Assembly (NCBI RefSeq): GCF_932294415.1
Contig: NC_065535.1
Coordinates: 26,816,782 to 26,880,781, forward strand
Length of the DNA stretch: 64,000 bases
DNA from: Quercus robur
Lineage: Eukaryota > Streptophyta > Magnoliopsida > Fagales > Fagaceae
Direction: 5' to 3'
The translations under genes were made by a program, and so were the position numbers. The number at the start of each line of letters is the position of its first letter. Position 1 is the first letter of the stretch. The notes beneath the pieces were generated by a model. It was given only the letters and a program-made list of their open reading frames with translations, had not been told where the DNA came from and ran no database searches. Shown here piece by piece: positions 22,785 to 32,600 of this stretch.

Positions 22785-23371
22785 CTGTGAACAATCAGAA
22801 AAGGCCACAACAACATATAACAATATATGTGCACAACCAGTTAGTACCATGTATTTAACAGAGAAAGATATCAATCAAACAATGTGAACTTCAAACATTT
22901 AACCAGCAAGCAATTTAGTTCAACCATATAGATAAACTAATCCTTGGATAGGAAACACATGAACAACATGGTGAAGCCATCCTGAAGGCAGATGAAGGAC
23001 ATTGAGGCAGAAAAAAAATGATATGACAAACAAATAATATATAGAACCTAACAAAGTCTTCCCACAGATTATCAAACAAAGACATGCACATCTTGCAAAG
23101 GAAAACTCACAACCTCAACAGAACCAATAGTAACATCTCAACAGCTCAAAGTTCAGATTGAATATGAAAGGAATACTTAGCTAAGCACAAGAGCAATAGG
23201 ACAATGACTATCATTAACACAACCTATAACAACAGAATCCACAAGCTAAGCAAGAACAAAGAGCAGAGACCGAATCACAAACCCATTTCAAAAACACAAT
23301 CAAATGCGAAAAATCAAGGGTAAAAGCACAAAATCAAGTAGAAAAGAGTGAAAATCAGAAAACCCATACCT
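22785..23371 (-). other. Putative 5'-UTR intron of the inner gene
   Basis: On the minus strand a donor TTCCAG/GTATGG at about 23371 and a pyrimidine-rich acceptor TTGTTCACAG at 22785 bracket about 587 bp. The acceptor ends directly at the ATG of the 358-residue frame. The sequence just upstream of the donor is CT-rich, like a plant 5' UTR. This is predicted from splice consensus only. Confidence 0.5.
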
Positions 23372-23532
23372 GGAACTCGACGATTTTGGGCTGTAAGGAT
23401 GCAACACAAGAGATTGGAAAAGGGAGCACGGAGTGTTTGGGAGGGAGAGTGTTTAGAGAGAAGATGAACAGTTACAAAAATTCGAGGGAAAAACTGAAAA
23501 AGTTTAAAAACTGCTCCTGTTTCTGCAAAACA

Positions 23533-23781
23533 CGCGATTTTCGCGACTGGTTCAAGTCGCCACACAGTCGCCAGATCAAGCCGCCAAAGCACTCAAGAGG
23601 AAAATTTTGAAAAATTTGTCTAAGTGTTTTTCGCGACTGGAAGGTCTACCCGCGAGTGAGTCGCGAGCTGAGCCGCGAAAATCTCTGAGTGAATCTCGCG
23701 ACTGGACCTTCCACTCGCGAACAAGTCGCCAAAATTGACCAGCGAAGATGCGACTGAGGCTCGCGACTTGACACACCCGCG
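23533..23781 (-). promoter_or_regulatory. CGCG-motif cluster upstream of the inner gene
   Basis: Ten CGCG cores start at 23533, 23542, 23632, 23651, 23662, 23674, 23697, 23716, 23762 and 23778. Most are in TCGCGACT(GG) context, alternating with decayed forms such as AGTCGCC and GCCGCC. It lies about 160-410 bp upstream (minus strand) of the putative first-exon donor at 23371. The motif vocabulary is the same as in the LTR upstream region, although the two stretches are not otherwise alignable. Likely an internal promoter or enhancer. Confidence 0.55.
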
Positions 23782-23789
23782 ACTGAGCC

Positions 23790-24830
23790 GCCAAAACAGG
23801 GCAAAACTGTATTTTTGAAATTTTTCAGATTTTTTTTTCAGCAAAACACTTTCCAAAAACACCTAAAACACTCAAAAATCTTTTTGTGCTTGAATTAACA
23901 AAGATTGAGTATGTGAAAACACATTTTATCAAGTACAATCACACAAATGAATATGGCATTTATCAAACATAAACTTGTGTGTTGTGTGTGGATATCAACA
24001 ATGAAATAGTCCTTTGTCTAATGTGAAGCTTCAATGATCAATTCAACCAAGGCATACACAATTAGCACTAGATCATGTGACCAATCTCAATTATAGAAAT
24101 ATGAATATATGACTTCCCACACAACTTGATAACATAACTTGGAGCCTTTCATTTGACTCCACTTTCAGCCATAACATTTGATCTTTTGAGGCAATCATCT
24201 CTCATTGTGAGAGGGATATATAACATTTTTCTTTGAAGAATAGGCCTTTGGCCCTTTTTGAAAGAAATTTCACTTTTAATATAAAGTCGCTTACCCTTTT
24301 TCCTAGTCAAATACTAGAATGTGCGACAGGCTTTTGCAGCTCAATATCTCTTTTTATTTGGAGATTTACATTTAGTGAGCTCTTTTTAGCAAAAAGAATA
24401 AAAAGTGGGAAGAGATATAGACACAAGTCTATGCAAGTTTCAAGATCAACATAACCATTCACTAATCATTCATGACAAGTTTGAAGATCTATTTACAACA
24501 ATCACATAGATTTCAAGATTTTTCCCAAAGTGATATGAGTGCATGAAAACAAGTAATGTTCGAAAATGCACAAAGCCATTAGCACAAAGGTACACGGCAA
24601 AACGAGTTTTAAGACAAAAACTCAACAAAGTCAATCAAGCCCTTTTGATTTTCAAATGTTTATGTAATTTTTTGGATTTTTGACTTAAGAAACAAAAAGA
24701 TTGATAAAACACATTTAACACAATTAAGAAATATCCACAAACAAACAACCAAAAACAAACACAACAAGCATACCAAACAAACATATTCACAAAGCATAGG
24801 AAGTATTAATGCATGGACATGTTGTAATGC
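23790..24830 (-). other. Non-coding interior between gag and the inner gene
   Basis: About 1 kb where Copia pol should begin. No protease, integrase or RT motif is visible on either strand. The short frame at 24233-24454 is antisense and unremarkable. Confidence 0.6.
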
Positions 24831-26822
24831 TTATGCATGAGTACCCCTTTTCACCCACACGTCACTTGCGTTTGGGGTGATTTCCTTAAAGGATTGGGTA
24901 CGGGAGTTAGGGCTTTCAAACCTTCGTGAGAAGCTTTCCAAGCAGTTGGTGAATGCACCAATCATCTTCATCACGTTCATCATTCCGGGATCTCCGTTTT
25001 GCTCTCTAGGTTGATCCCCTGCCCAAGTTCTCCTATCAACTCTTGGTCCTCCTGACCTTTGAGGAGTAGCACTGTTCATTGCCCTCAGCTTTTGGCAATT
25101 TGGTCGAGTGTGCCCTTGAAGTCCACAGAAATGGCACACATACGTTCCTCTAGGACCTCTTTGTGGTCGTGGACGTGACTTGGCACGAGACTCGGACCTG
25201 CCCATAGACTGATTCCGATGATTCAGCATCCGTTGGTCCACCACATTCTTCTTTTTCTCCACCTCGAGGTTCACACTCGTAGAGTCAGCTACAACTGGAT
25301 CTTTGGACTTCACAAACTTCACTTCTTTGGTGATATTTCCAGTTGAGCTACTTCCTCCGGTATATCCCAGTCCGGATTTGTCTGAGAAGCTCTTTTGAGA
25401 TGATATAACATCATCAAGCTTCTTGGTGGTGACCCTCTCTATTTTTGCATTTGCTTGAACAACCTCACTTTCAAGAAATCTAACTTTAGTGTAAGCTTCG
25501 GAGAGCTCACCATTCAAAGTTTCAATCTCGCATTTGGCCTCCCTATATCGGATTAGGAGACTTTTGTAGTCCTCCTCAGCCTTCTTCATCTTTCTTACAG
25601 CAGCCTTGGCCACCCTTGTGTATTCACCAGATTTCTCCAAAAGTGAGTTGTAATTTTCTTGAAGAGTAGCTGTGCTTTCTTCTTCTTCAGCTTCCGATTC
25701 TTCAACAATTCCTAGTGAGTCATCCTCACTATGTTCTCCAAGTTCTTGAACAAGCAAATTTAATTCATCCGAAGACTCAACATGAGCAATAGTCATGAAA
25801 GCTGAATAGTTCCCTTCTCCATCACAGCTCTCTTCAGATTCTGAGTCGGATGAGTCTGAATCACTCAAGGTCGTGGCATACACCTTGCCTTTTGATTTCA
25901 AATAATTAGGGCATTCCCTCTTGAAGTGTCCATGCCCGTTGCATTCAAAACAAGTAACACCTTGTGTGGATTGGGATTCTTTTCCATCTTTCCTCTTGAA
26001 ATCCCTCTTCTCCCTTCCAGAATTTTGGAAATTTCTCTTATCATCAAATTTTCCATTGTTTTTGAATTTCAAAAACTTCTTGAAATTTTTAACAAGATAG
26101 GCTACATCCTTGTCCACCATATCTTCTCCCGAAGAGCCTTGATCTTCCACCTTTTCATTAACAGTCTTTAGAGCAATGGATTTACCCTTCCGTTGATTTG
26201 GCAGCGACATTTCATAGGTTTGTAGAGAACCAACCAGCTCTTGAACCTTGATGTCGTCAAGATCCTTGCTCTCTTCAATGGCTGTTACTTTGGCACGGAA
26301 GCTTTCCGGCAATGATCGAAGGATCTTCCTTACAATCTTGGAATCCTCCATCTTCTCCCCCAAGTTAAACTTGCTGACAACTACTTCATTTAACTTCCCA
26401 TAGAACGAGTCGAAAGACTCATCCTCACTCATCTTGAGCTCCTCAAACCGAGTGGTCAGCATTTGTAACTTGGTATCTTTCACCTTCTTCGTGCCTTCAT
26501 AAGTTGTTTCCAGAATCTCCCATGCATCTTTGGCAATAATAATGTGAGAAATCCTGTGAAATTCATCTGGAGACACACCACAGAAAATAGCATTTAGTGC
26601 TTTACTGTTAGCATTAGATGCAGTAAGTGCTGCCTTATCCCATGTGGATTTGGCTGCTTCAGGTTTGGTCCAACCTATCTCAACAGCATCCCACACGGAT
26701 TCATCAATAGAGCATAAAAAGGCTCTCATACGAACCTTCCAAAATGCATAGTTACTTCCATCAAAATATGGAGGTGCATTAAGGGATTGAGACCTATCCA
26801 TCTCAAAAAGAAAGGGAGTCAA
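24831..26822 (-). CDS. Copia-type gag of the young LTR element
   Basis: 663 residues. The natural start may be Met8 (MDRSQS). Residues 15-215 form a Copia gag/UBN2-like capsid region (YFDGSNYAFWKVRMRAFL, KDAWEILETTYEGT, LPESFRAKVTAIEE). A first zinc knuckle, CFECNGHGHFKREC, is at 291-304, followed by a very acidic Ser/Asp/Glu stretch (318-385), a long charged helix likely to be a coiled coil (385-470), and a second knuckle, CHFCGLQGHTRPNC, at 563-576. The protein ends near residues DVWVKRG, where complete relatives continue into protease. The frame is intact, consistent with recent activity. It should build the particle that packages the element RNA. Two widely spaced knuckles separated by a coiled coil are typical of this long-gag Copia lineage as I remember it. 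Confidence 0.9.
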   Translation of the reverse strand: MTPFLFEMDRSQSLNAPPYFDGSNYAFWKVRMRAFLCSIDESVWDAVEIGWTKPEAAKSTWDKAALTASNANSKALNAIFCGVSPDEFHRISHIIIAKDAWEILETTYEGTKKVKDTKLQMLTTRFEELKMSEDESFDSFYGKLNEVVVSKFNLGEKMEDSKIVRKILRSLPESFRAKVTAIEESKDLDDIKVQELVGSLQTYEMSLPNQRKGKSIALKTVNEKVEDQGSSGEDMVDKDVAYLVKNFKKFLKFKNNGKFDDKRNFQNSGREKRDFKRKDGKESQSTQGVTCFECNGHGHFKRECPNYLKSKGKVYATTLSDSDSSDSESEESCDGEGNYSAFMTIAHVESSDELNLLVQELGEHSEDDSLGIVEESEAEEEESTATLQENYNSLLEKSGEYTRVAKAAVRKMKKAEEDYKSLLIRYREAKCEIETLNGELSEAYTKVRFLESEVVQANAKIERVTTKKLDDVISSQKSFSDKSGLGYTGGSSSTGNITKEVKFVKSKDPVVADSTSVNLEVEKKKNVVDQRMLNHRNQSMGRSESRAKSRPRPQRGPRGTYVCHFCGLQGHTRPNCQKLRAMNSATPQRSGGPRVDRRTWAGDQPREQNGDPGMMNVMKMIGAFTNCLESFSRRFESPNSRTQSFKEITPNASDVWVKRGTHA

Positions 26823-26862
26823 GGATCACACAATGGTAATAAAACCAAACAGATGTGTACCC

Positions 26863-26876
26863 GCTCTGATACCAAT
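26863..26876 (-). other. Primer-binding site of the gag-only element
   Basis: On the minus strand, TTGGTATCAGAGCGG directly abuts the 5' LTR, complementary to the 3' end of initiator tRNA-Met as in most plant Copia elements. The Copia host element has the corresponding site at about 19284-19296. Confidence 0.9.
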
Positions 26877-27987
26877 TGAAAGTTCAAAAACGTGTACAAA
26901 AACACTTTTGAACGTTTAGACCCCCAAAAACCAATTTAATCAACACAAGCAATATGTTAAACAACTAGTGTGCGGAAACTTAACATATGCTATAACAAGG
27001 AATTGATTAAACAACTATCTAAGCCACAACAAAATAAACCACAGCAGATAATGTAAAGGCAGAGATAGAGAGGAAGGAAGATGCAAACACAGCGATAACA
27101 CCAGATATGTTATCGAAGAGGAAACCGAAGACCTCGGCGAAAAACCTCTCCGCCGCCCTCCAAGCGGTAATCAATCCACTAGAAAATACAGTTGGGATAC
27201 AAGGACAGCAATAGACCCTCCAAGCCTAATCTACCCAATGCACCTAAGCCCTCCAAGCTTCTTGCTCCAACGAGGTTGCGCCGAACCTTTTTCTTCTCTA
27301 GCTTTCCGGATTCCGCTACTACACCGTAGCATCAACCAATGAATATTGGCTCCTTCCTAACTGCTTCCCAGAACTCCAAACGTCTGTCTCACAGAGATGA
27401 TAATGGTGAGAACCAGGTTTGGTATAATGGCCTCTCAAGGATTTGACAATGGAGAGGAAGAGAGTGAGGGATTTTGATGAGACTCTAAGGTAGAGATTGT
27501 GGGTGAAACAATCTGGTTTTTCTTTAGGGTTTCTCTCTCAAAATTCTCTCTGGAAGCTCTCTTTCAATCGTGGGTTAAAAGGGTATTTATACTGGAGAGG
27601 AGTGGAATGCGAAACGTCAGGTTTTACCAAAACAGGGGTGGCTCGCGGCTTGACCTCGCGGCTTGACTAAGTCGCGAGTTCCAGTCGCGAGTTAACCGTA
27701 TGGCCAGTTGTCCTGTTTTGTCCTGTAGTGCTCCAGCTAGCATGACTGTTCATCTTCCAGCATGCTTGGCACGTGTGCATCTTCTGGCGGGTTGAAGCCG
27801 CGAGACCAGTCGCGAGTCCCAGCCGCGACACTCTGTTTTCTTGCACACTCTTGAGCAATCTTCACACTATCTCACTCACTACCCTTACAACAAACCCACC
27901 TAAATACAGGGTTACTAAATGCTGAATTACAAGCAAATTTGGCACGGAATAAAGCCAATTAGATGGTTGAATAAATTCAACCTTACA
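26877..27987 (-). repeat. 5' LTR of the gag-only element
   Basis: Identical to the LTR at 19788-20898. The TATA box is at 27584-27591 and the CGCG cluster at 27644-27827. It drives transcription leftward through gag. Confidence 0.95.
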
Positions 27988-28028
27988 GCTACATGCTGTG
28001 ATCTTTTATCTGGACTCTTAATATTATT

Positions 28029-30380
28029 TTTATTATTATTTTTTTTTTTTTTTTGGGGTCTTTGAGCGTGTATTATTGCCAACCAAAAGTAAAAGATCAG
28101 CATATATAGTACAGACTAAGCAACAAGGAAACTAAAGTCAGACACAACAACAAAAATACAGCACAAAACAGAAGTTCCATATTTAGCTTCATTGTTGCAA
28201 TTTAGAGTTAATAGAACTCTTCACTGTCATAGAAAGAATTCTATTAAACAACATACCCTCAAAATTGGATTCGCATGCTCATGAGATGGCTTATTTGTTT
28301 CATTGATGAATCAGTTTTGTTGTAAAATTGATTCAGAGAATGAATGGCTGCAAAAAGAGAGTCAGCTAAATGACACTGGTATATATTGTGTTAGCCATGA
28401 TCATTGCTCCGATGCTTAAGTTAGAAAACAAGTTTTCAATGCAAAAGGCAAGAGAAATATTTTCTAGGAAAATTGGTTACGCGCACCTTATGTCTTGAAT
28501 TTTCTCTTTTTAAAGGTGATTACTGATGGAAAATTGATTCCATGAATTTGGCTGGCTGTCGTGCTAAGTGGTAGGAAACGACTTATAAATTGTAATTGCT
28601 AGCTAGCGTTATAACTCATGGAGTATGATTAACTCATATTGCCAGTTGTTGAGGTCTCTTTCTTCGTAGCAATGTCACACAATTTAGGGTATTTGTCCCT
28701 AAGTGGAGTAGGCCACTTTCATACCGACACAATAAAATGAAAGAACTGTATGCCACTTTGGGTAGGAAATTAAGGAATGGGCGTGAAATGGGTTCCCAAA
28801 AGTCCAACTTCCCAATTTTTTTACTATTCAACAAACCGTGACATGCCAGACTCACTCATATGCCTAACCAAATATGCCACAAAAAAGTGTTATTTGTATA
28901 TGCATATATGTAGATGAAGATGTTGCTACGCTACCAAAACTTGTGCTTCCCTGAGATATAGAGCCCACCCAACAATTTCCATTAATGAAAACCAAGGCAC
29001 CCTAAGAAATTCTTGAAACTCCTCCTTCAATGGTGTACTTAGATCTAAGAATCAAATGTACCCAAATAGAAAAATTTTCCCCTTAAATCTAGCATGTGAA
29101 AAACAACATTCAAATCCTAATAACACTATATCATGCATATTAATTCGCACAGTTCCTAACACTATAACCTTATAGGTTATATCATTTCTAATAATTAGTA
29201 CTTCACCACCATTAATTGACTAATATGTGGCAAACCAATCTCAATTGGAGTCTTATATCCGAGCAAGTGCTGTATCAAAAACCTAAGTATCATTAGACGA
29301 ACCAATAGATATTATTACAATATGCAGTGTCGTCACCTTTAGTATTATCCTCTAGGCACTAGCTATACCATTGGTATTATGGGCCTTACATGTTAGGAAC
29401 CCGGTGGTTCCTAAGGGGAATGGGTGGGAAGTGTATGGAAATGGAAGGAAATTGTATGTGAATTGACTTCATTCAAGGTAATCGTCCTCCATAAAGAAAT
29501 ATTAAGAGAGAAAGTAATTGGTTTATTCTTCAAGATATGCTAATGATGGTTACACGCAACTATTTATAGAACTCAAGCTTTCATCTTATTGGCTACACAT
29601 GACTTAATCCTATTGACTTACTAATTAAGTATATGCACTCACCAATTAATCCATGTGATTAATGAGTTACATGTGCTTAGGGATCTAACCAACTCTATCC
29701 AAATTCCACCACTTGTAACTAACTAATGACATGGATTACAGTGAAATGGAAAAAAAAAAAAAAAACAAAAAAAAAAAAAAAAAAAAACAATATGGAAGCC
29801 AGAAAAACTACCAATAACCAAATGTGGGGGGTCCCTAGCCAGTTTTTTAAGATAAGGCAAGTTTTGATACCAATTTATTCTTGCCTATTTATTTTGAGTG
29901 TGGCTAGAAAACAGTGGGTTTATACAAAATATAAATAGAAAAATAAATGAAATAATCATAAATATATAAAAATAAATAAATAAATAAATAAAAAAACACA
30001 CACACACACAAATTTATGTGGTTCAAGGTTGGCCTATGTTCACTAGGGACATCAGGGAAAATGTTTCACTATGAAAATGAGGAATTACATATGCGGTACA
30101 AAGGCACTCTCATAAAACTGAAACCCCAATTACACCCAAAACTTCTCTCTCACCACAACTAGCCCACCTATGAGTTCTTAATTCCCTAAATCTGTGTACA
30201 GTAGACCAAAGTTATGTGTATGCTAGAATTTAGGCGTGGATAAAGTATTTTAAGTGTGATACATCATACAAGGCCGATTAGTACTTGTCCTACACGGCAA
30301 TGGAATAGAGTATACAAATACTACTCGAAGCTAAGTCCTATCCTAGTTGTGCACGAAACCATGCCCACCAACTTCATCAA
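28029..30380. other. Duplicated 3' flank of Pin2 copy 1 and intergenic DNA
   Basis: Positions 28040-28270 resemble 31385-31600, the 3' flank of Pin2 copy 2, showing that the duplicated block extends beyond the genes and that the Copia element landed inside it. The rest has no gene. The region 29980-30200 ends in a (CA)n tract followed by text resembling a decayed LTR (TTATGTGGTTCAAGG). An A-rich run lies at 29750-29788. Confidence 0.55.
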
Positions 30381-30514
30381 AGTCAAGAAACTAGCGTTGA
30401 AGAAATAAAAACAATAATATCTGTTTGCTTCTGAGGGAATGATATTGCCCACTTCACAGTTACAATGCTTTTACACTAGTCTAAGATGATTCATGATTGT
30501 AGATAATGTTGACT
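30381..30514 (+). promoter_or_regulatory. Conserved W-box cores upstream of Pin2 copy 2
   Basis: AGTCAA at 30381-30386 and TTGACT at 30509-30514 match those upstream of copy 1, each inside a block conserved between the two promoters (CCAACTTCATCAAAGTCAAG and AATGTTGACTTTGAATAAAG). Confidence 0.45.
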
Positions 30515-30605
30515 TTGAATAAAGGTTACCTAAGCCATCTGATTAGCTTGTATGATATCCACTTGAGACAATTTCAAATATGAGTTGCATATACCAATTT
30601 CTTCT

Positions 30606-30609
<4 letters not shown>

Positions 30610-30669
<60 letters not shown>
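30610..30669 (+). repeat. (CT)n(TA)n microsatellite in the Pin2 copy 2 promoter
   Basis: About 19 CT units followed by about 11 TA units, ending 15 bp upstream of the TATA box. Copy 1 has only a short CTCTCTTTCTCT at the corresponding place. Confidence 0.9.
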
Positions 30670-30684
30670 TCTTTTAAGAATTTC

Positions 30685-30692
30685 TATAAATA
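30685..30692 (+). promoter_or_regulatory. TATA box of Pin2 copy 2
   Basis: TATAAATA, 43 bp upstream of the ATG, exactly as in copy 1. The following ATGCGATGTTAACCCCTCA block is also shared. Confidence 0.7.
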
Positions 30693-30727
30693 TGCGATGT
30701 TAACCCCTCAAAAATGTTATGGAAAAC

Positions 30728-31243
30728 ATGGAGGGACACAAAATTGGAATAATGGTTCTTCTTTTTTGCGGTATGATCCAATTTGTCATTTGTGATAAGC
30801 TCAAAATCATAATTATTGGTTTGACTTCTAATGAGTTCAATTATGTCCATCTTTTGTCTGTATAATTTTATTATTTTGTTGTTTCTATAAATGATTTTAG
30901 GATTGTCACTACTATTACAATACCACATATATGCATGTTCAAATTGTTCGCATCTATCTTTGCAACTGCTTGCATTAGGTGCAACCTGCTTACCTCCATA
31001 AGAGAAAACAACTTCCTAGTAGTATTTTAAAAAAGAATTTTCTTGTTAATATTGTCAGGTACAATTCTATTGGGAGTTAATCCGACAAATGCTGCGAAAC
31101 TTTGCCCAGATATTTGCTTGGACTATGCGTATATGACCTGCCCATCATCAGGGAATCAGAAGCTTGATCCGGCCTGCAACTGCTGTTTTGCTCCAGGCTG
31201 CACCCTCTACCTCTCTGATGGAACTTCTACTTACTGTAATTGA
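30728..31243 (+). CDS. Potato type II (Pin2) proteinase inhibitor, copy 2
   Basis: Exons 30728-30770 and 31059-31243 (GT-AG intron of 288 bp) encode 75 residues. The signal peptide is 1-26, ending NPTNA. The mature domain has eight cysteines with the same spacing as copy 1 (CLDYAYMTCPSSG, KLDPACNCC, CTLYLSDGTSTYC). The expected reactive-site bond between the first two cysteines is Asp32-Ile33, again not the usual Arg/Lys/Leu-Asn and different from copy 1. The intron position and phase are the same as in copy 1. No disabling change is visible. Probably secreted, with a role in protease inhibition; the exact target is unknown. Confidence 0.85.
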
Positions 31244-31723
31244 TGGAACAGACGATTCACACGCTCTTTACAATCTCCAATATGCTTGCAAATAATGAGA
31301 TTGGATGTGTGACAAAAATAAATAATAAAAATAAAACAAGTGAGACTTATTGTCTCTATGGTCTAATATATATATGCGCATTTATCCTCTTCTTTTTCTT
31401 TTTGGGTTTTCAAAGAGCATGAACTATTGCTAAATAAACAAAGAAGCCAGAAAACAGACCCAGCAGTTGACACAAGAACAAAAAAACAACACAATAGAGA
31501 TTCCATTTAGCTTTATTGCAAATTCGAGCTAGTAGAGGTTTTAACTGTCCTAGGAAGATCTCTATCAAACAACACCCTCGAAATTGGATTTACAAGCCCA
31601 GTTTTGGCAATATCATTTAATACCAACCACCAGAACTCTGATACTTAAATTAGATATTTGCTTGGAGATTTGTTTTGACGTACCTTATTTCTTAATTTTT
31701 CTTTTTTTAATATTATTTTAACT

Positions 31724-31852
31724 AGGTAAGTTTTAATGCTCGACTAATAAAATCTCTTATAATTGAATAAAAAATTTAGAATTCAATCTCCTCCTATATC
31801 AAAAATCAATTAATATTTTGACTTAATAATAAAAAATAATAATTATAGAGAG
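31724..31852 (+). mobile_element. tRNA-related SINE copy (diverged)
   Basis: Contains sequence matching the inverse of the SINE at 42191-42362: an A-box-like segment (GCTCGACTAATAAAATCTC), a B-box-like segment (GAATTCAATCTCC) and the following CTATATCAAAAATCAATTAAT block. It is more diverged than the other copies. Confidence 0.45.
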
Positions 31853-32097
31853 GAATGATAAAAACTGTTTCACACAGTTATACATTCATTTTTTGAATTG
31901 AATGGCTGGTAAGAAACTTGTAACTAGGTGTAATTCATGCATGTTAATTTAATTTGTTTGAATTGTTACTTTCTTTGAAGGAACCGTGAGCATATCCATA
32001 TATTATGAAACAACCGGTTAACTAATTGATTGCCCACGGCTCATCCGGAGTTTGATGTGTTCAAATTCCAATGAACGGAATCTCATGTTCAGCGGAT

Positions 32098-32600
32098 TTT
32101 TTTTTTTTTTTTTTTTATGGGAAAAACGAAAACATTATTAATTTAGATGAAAAGAAATACCTAGCATCCTGAATCTTCAATAATGGATGGATTTTTCTCT
32201 ATCCAAATTACAAAAAAAAATCAATTCCTTTAACATGTTTTGCCAAAATATGAGCTGGTTTATTTCCTAGGTGCTGAACATGTAGAACCTAAAACGATCT
32301 GAACTCCTGCAATAAAGACCGGGAGAGGCCAAACCGAGAGAGCATGAGAGATGATGCATGAATCACCTTCGAAGATAGCATCTCGGATCCCGATATCCCA
32401 AGCAAAAAGTACGGCTTCATCAATTGCTTTTTCTTCAGCTTCAATAGGGACAAGGGGCAGTGGCAGGTGCTTCACGGATCACAACACCAATTCCTACAAA
32501 GTTTGTTGCAGAGAAAATGGCAGCATCAGTGTTCACCTTATACCATGGTGAGGCTGGAGGGACCCAACGTTTGCACTAGCAGCATCAGTGTTCAGGGGAT
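32098..32600 (-). mobile_element. 5'-truncated LINE, RNase H end only
   Basis: The poly-T at 32098-32116 is the poly-A tail of a minus-strand insertion. The minus-strand frame reads LPLVPIEAEEKAIDEAVLFAWDIGIRDAIFEGDSC, the RNase H (RVT_3-like) domain found at the C-terminus of plant L1 elements. Upstream in another frame NTDAAIFSATN continues the same domain, so a frameshift is present. Confidence 0.65.

Larger units (their letters stand above)
19788..27987 (-). mobile_element. Young gag-only LTR retrotransposon carrying an extra gene
   Basis: 8200 bp in total. The two 1111-bp LTRs (19788-20898 and 26877-27987) are identical base for base on reading. They begin TG and end CA and are flanked by GCTAC duplications. 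On the minus strand the primer-binding site TGGTATCAGAGCGG (complement of initiator tRNA-Met) directly follows the 5' LTR, and a purine tract AAAGGGGGAGAT precedes the 3' LTR. The interior (20899-26876) holds a Copia-type gag (24831-26822) and, downstream on the same strand, a different gene (21708-22784) with a putative own promoter. No protease, integrase or RT motif is present in any frame. It is therefore non-autonomous and must use enzymes in trans. Identical LTRs indicate very recent insertion. Confidence 0.93.
13931..28023 (-). mobile_element. Full-length Ty1/Copia retrotransposon, interrupted by a nested element
   Basis: A 5-bp target duplication, TTATT, lies at 13926-13930 and 28024-28028. 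The LTRs are 13931-14452 and 19297-19787 plus 27988-28023 (522 bp when the insertion is removed), and they differ at only one position (14139 G, 19505 A). On the minus strand the primer-binding site TGGTATCAGAGCG, complementary to initiator tRNA-Met, follows the 5' LTR at 19296. A polypurine tract, GAGGGGGAG, precedes the 3' LTR at 14453-14462. The element is inserted in the 3' flank of Pin2 copy 1. Without the nested element at 19788-27987 it is 5.9 kb long. The LTR starts TA rather than TG at its U3 end. Confidence 0.93.

Noticed and set aside
20555-23781. CGCG clusters as classical CAMTA-type CGCG boxes (VCGCGB)
   Set aside because: Most sites are TCGCGA or CCGCGA, which do not fit that consensus on either strand, so the binding factor is left unnamed.
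24233-24454. 73-codon plus-strand frame in the gag-only element as an antisense gene
   Set aside because: Short, no motif and no promoter signal.
28634-28855. 73-codon minus-strand frame as a gene
   Set aside because: No homology pattern, no splice context and ordinary AT-rich surroundings.
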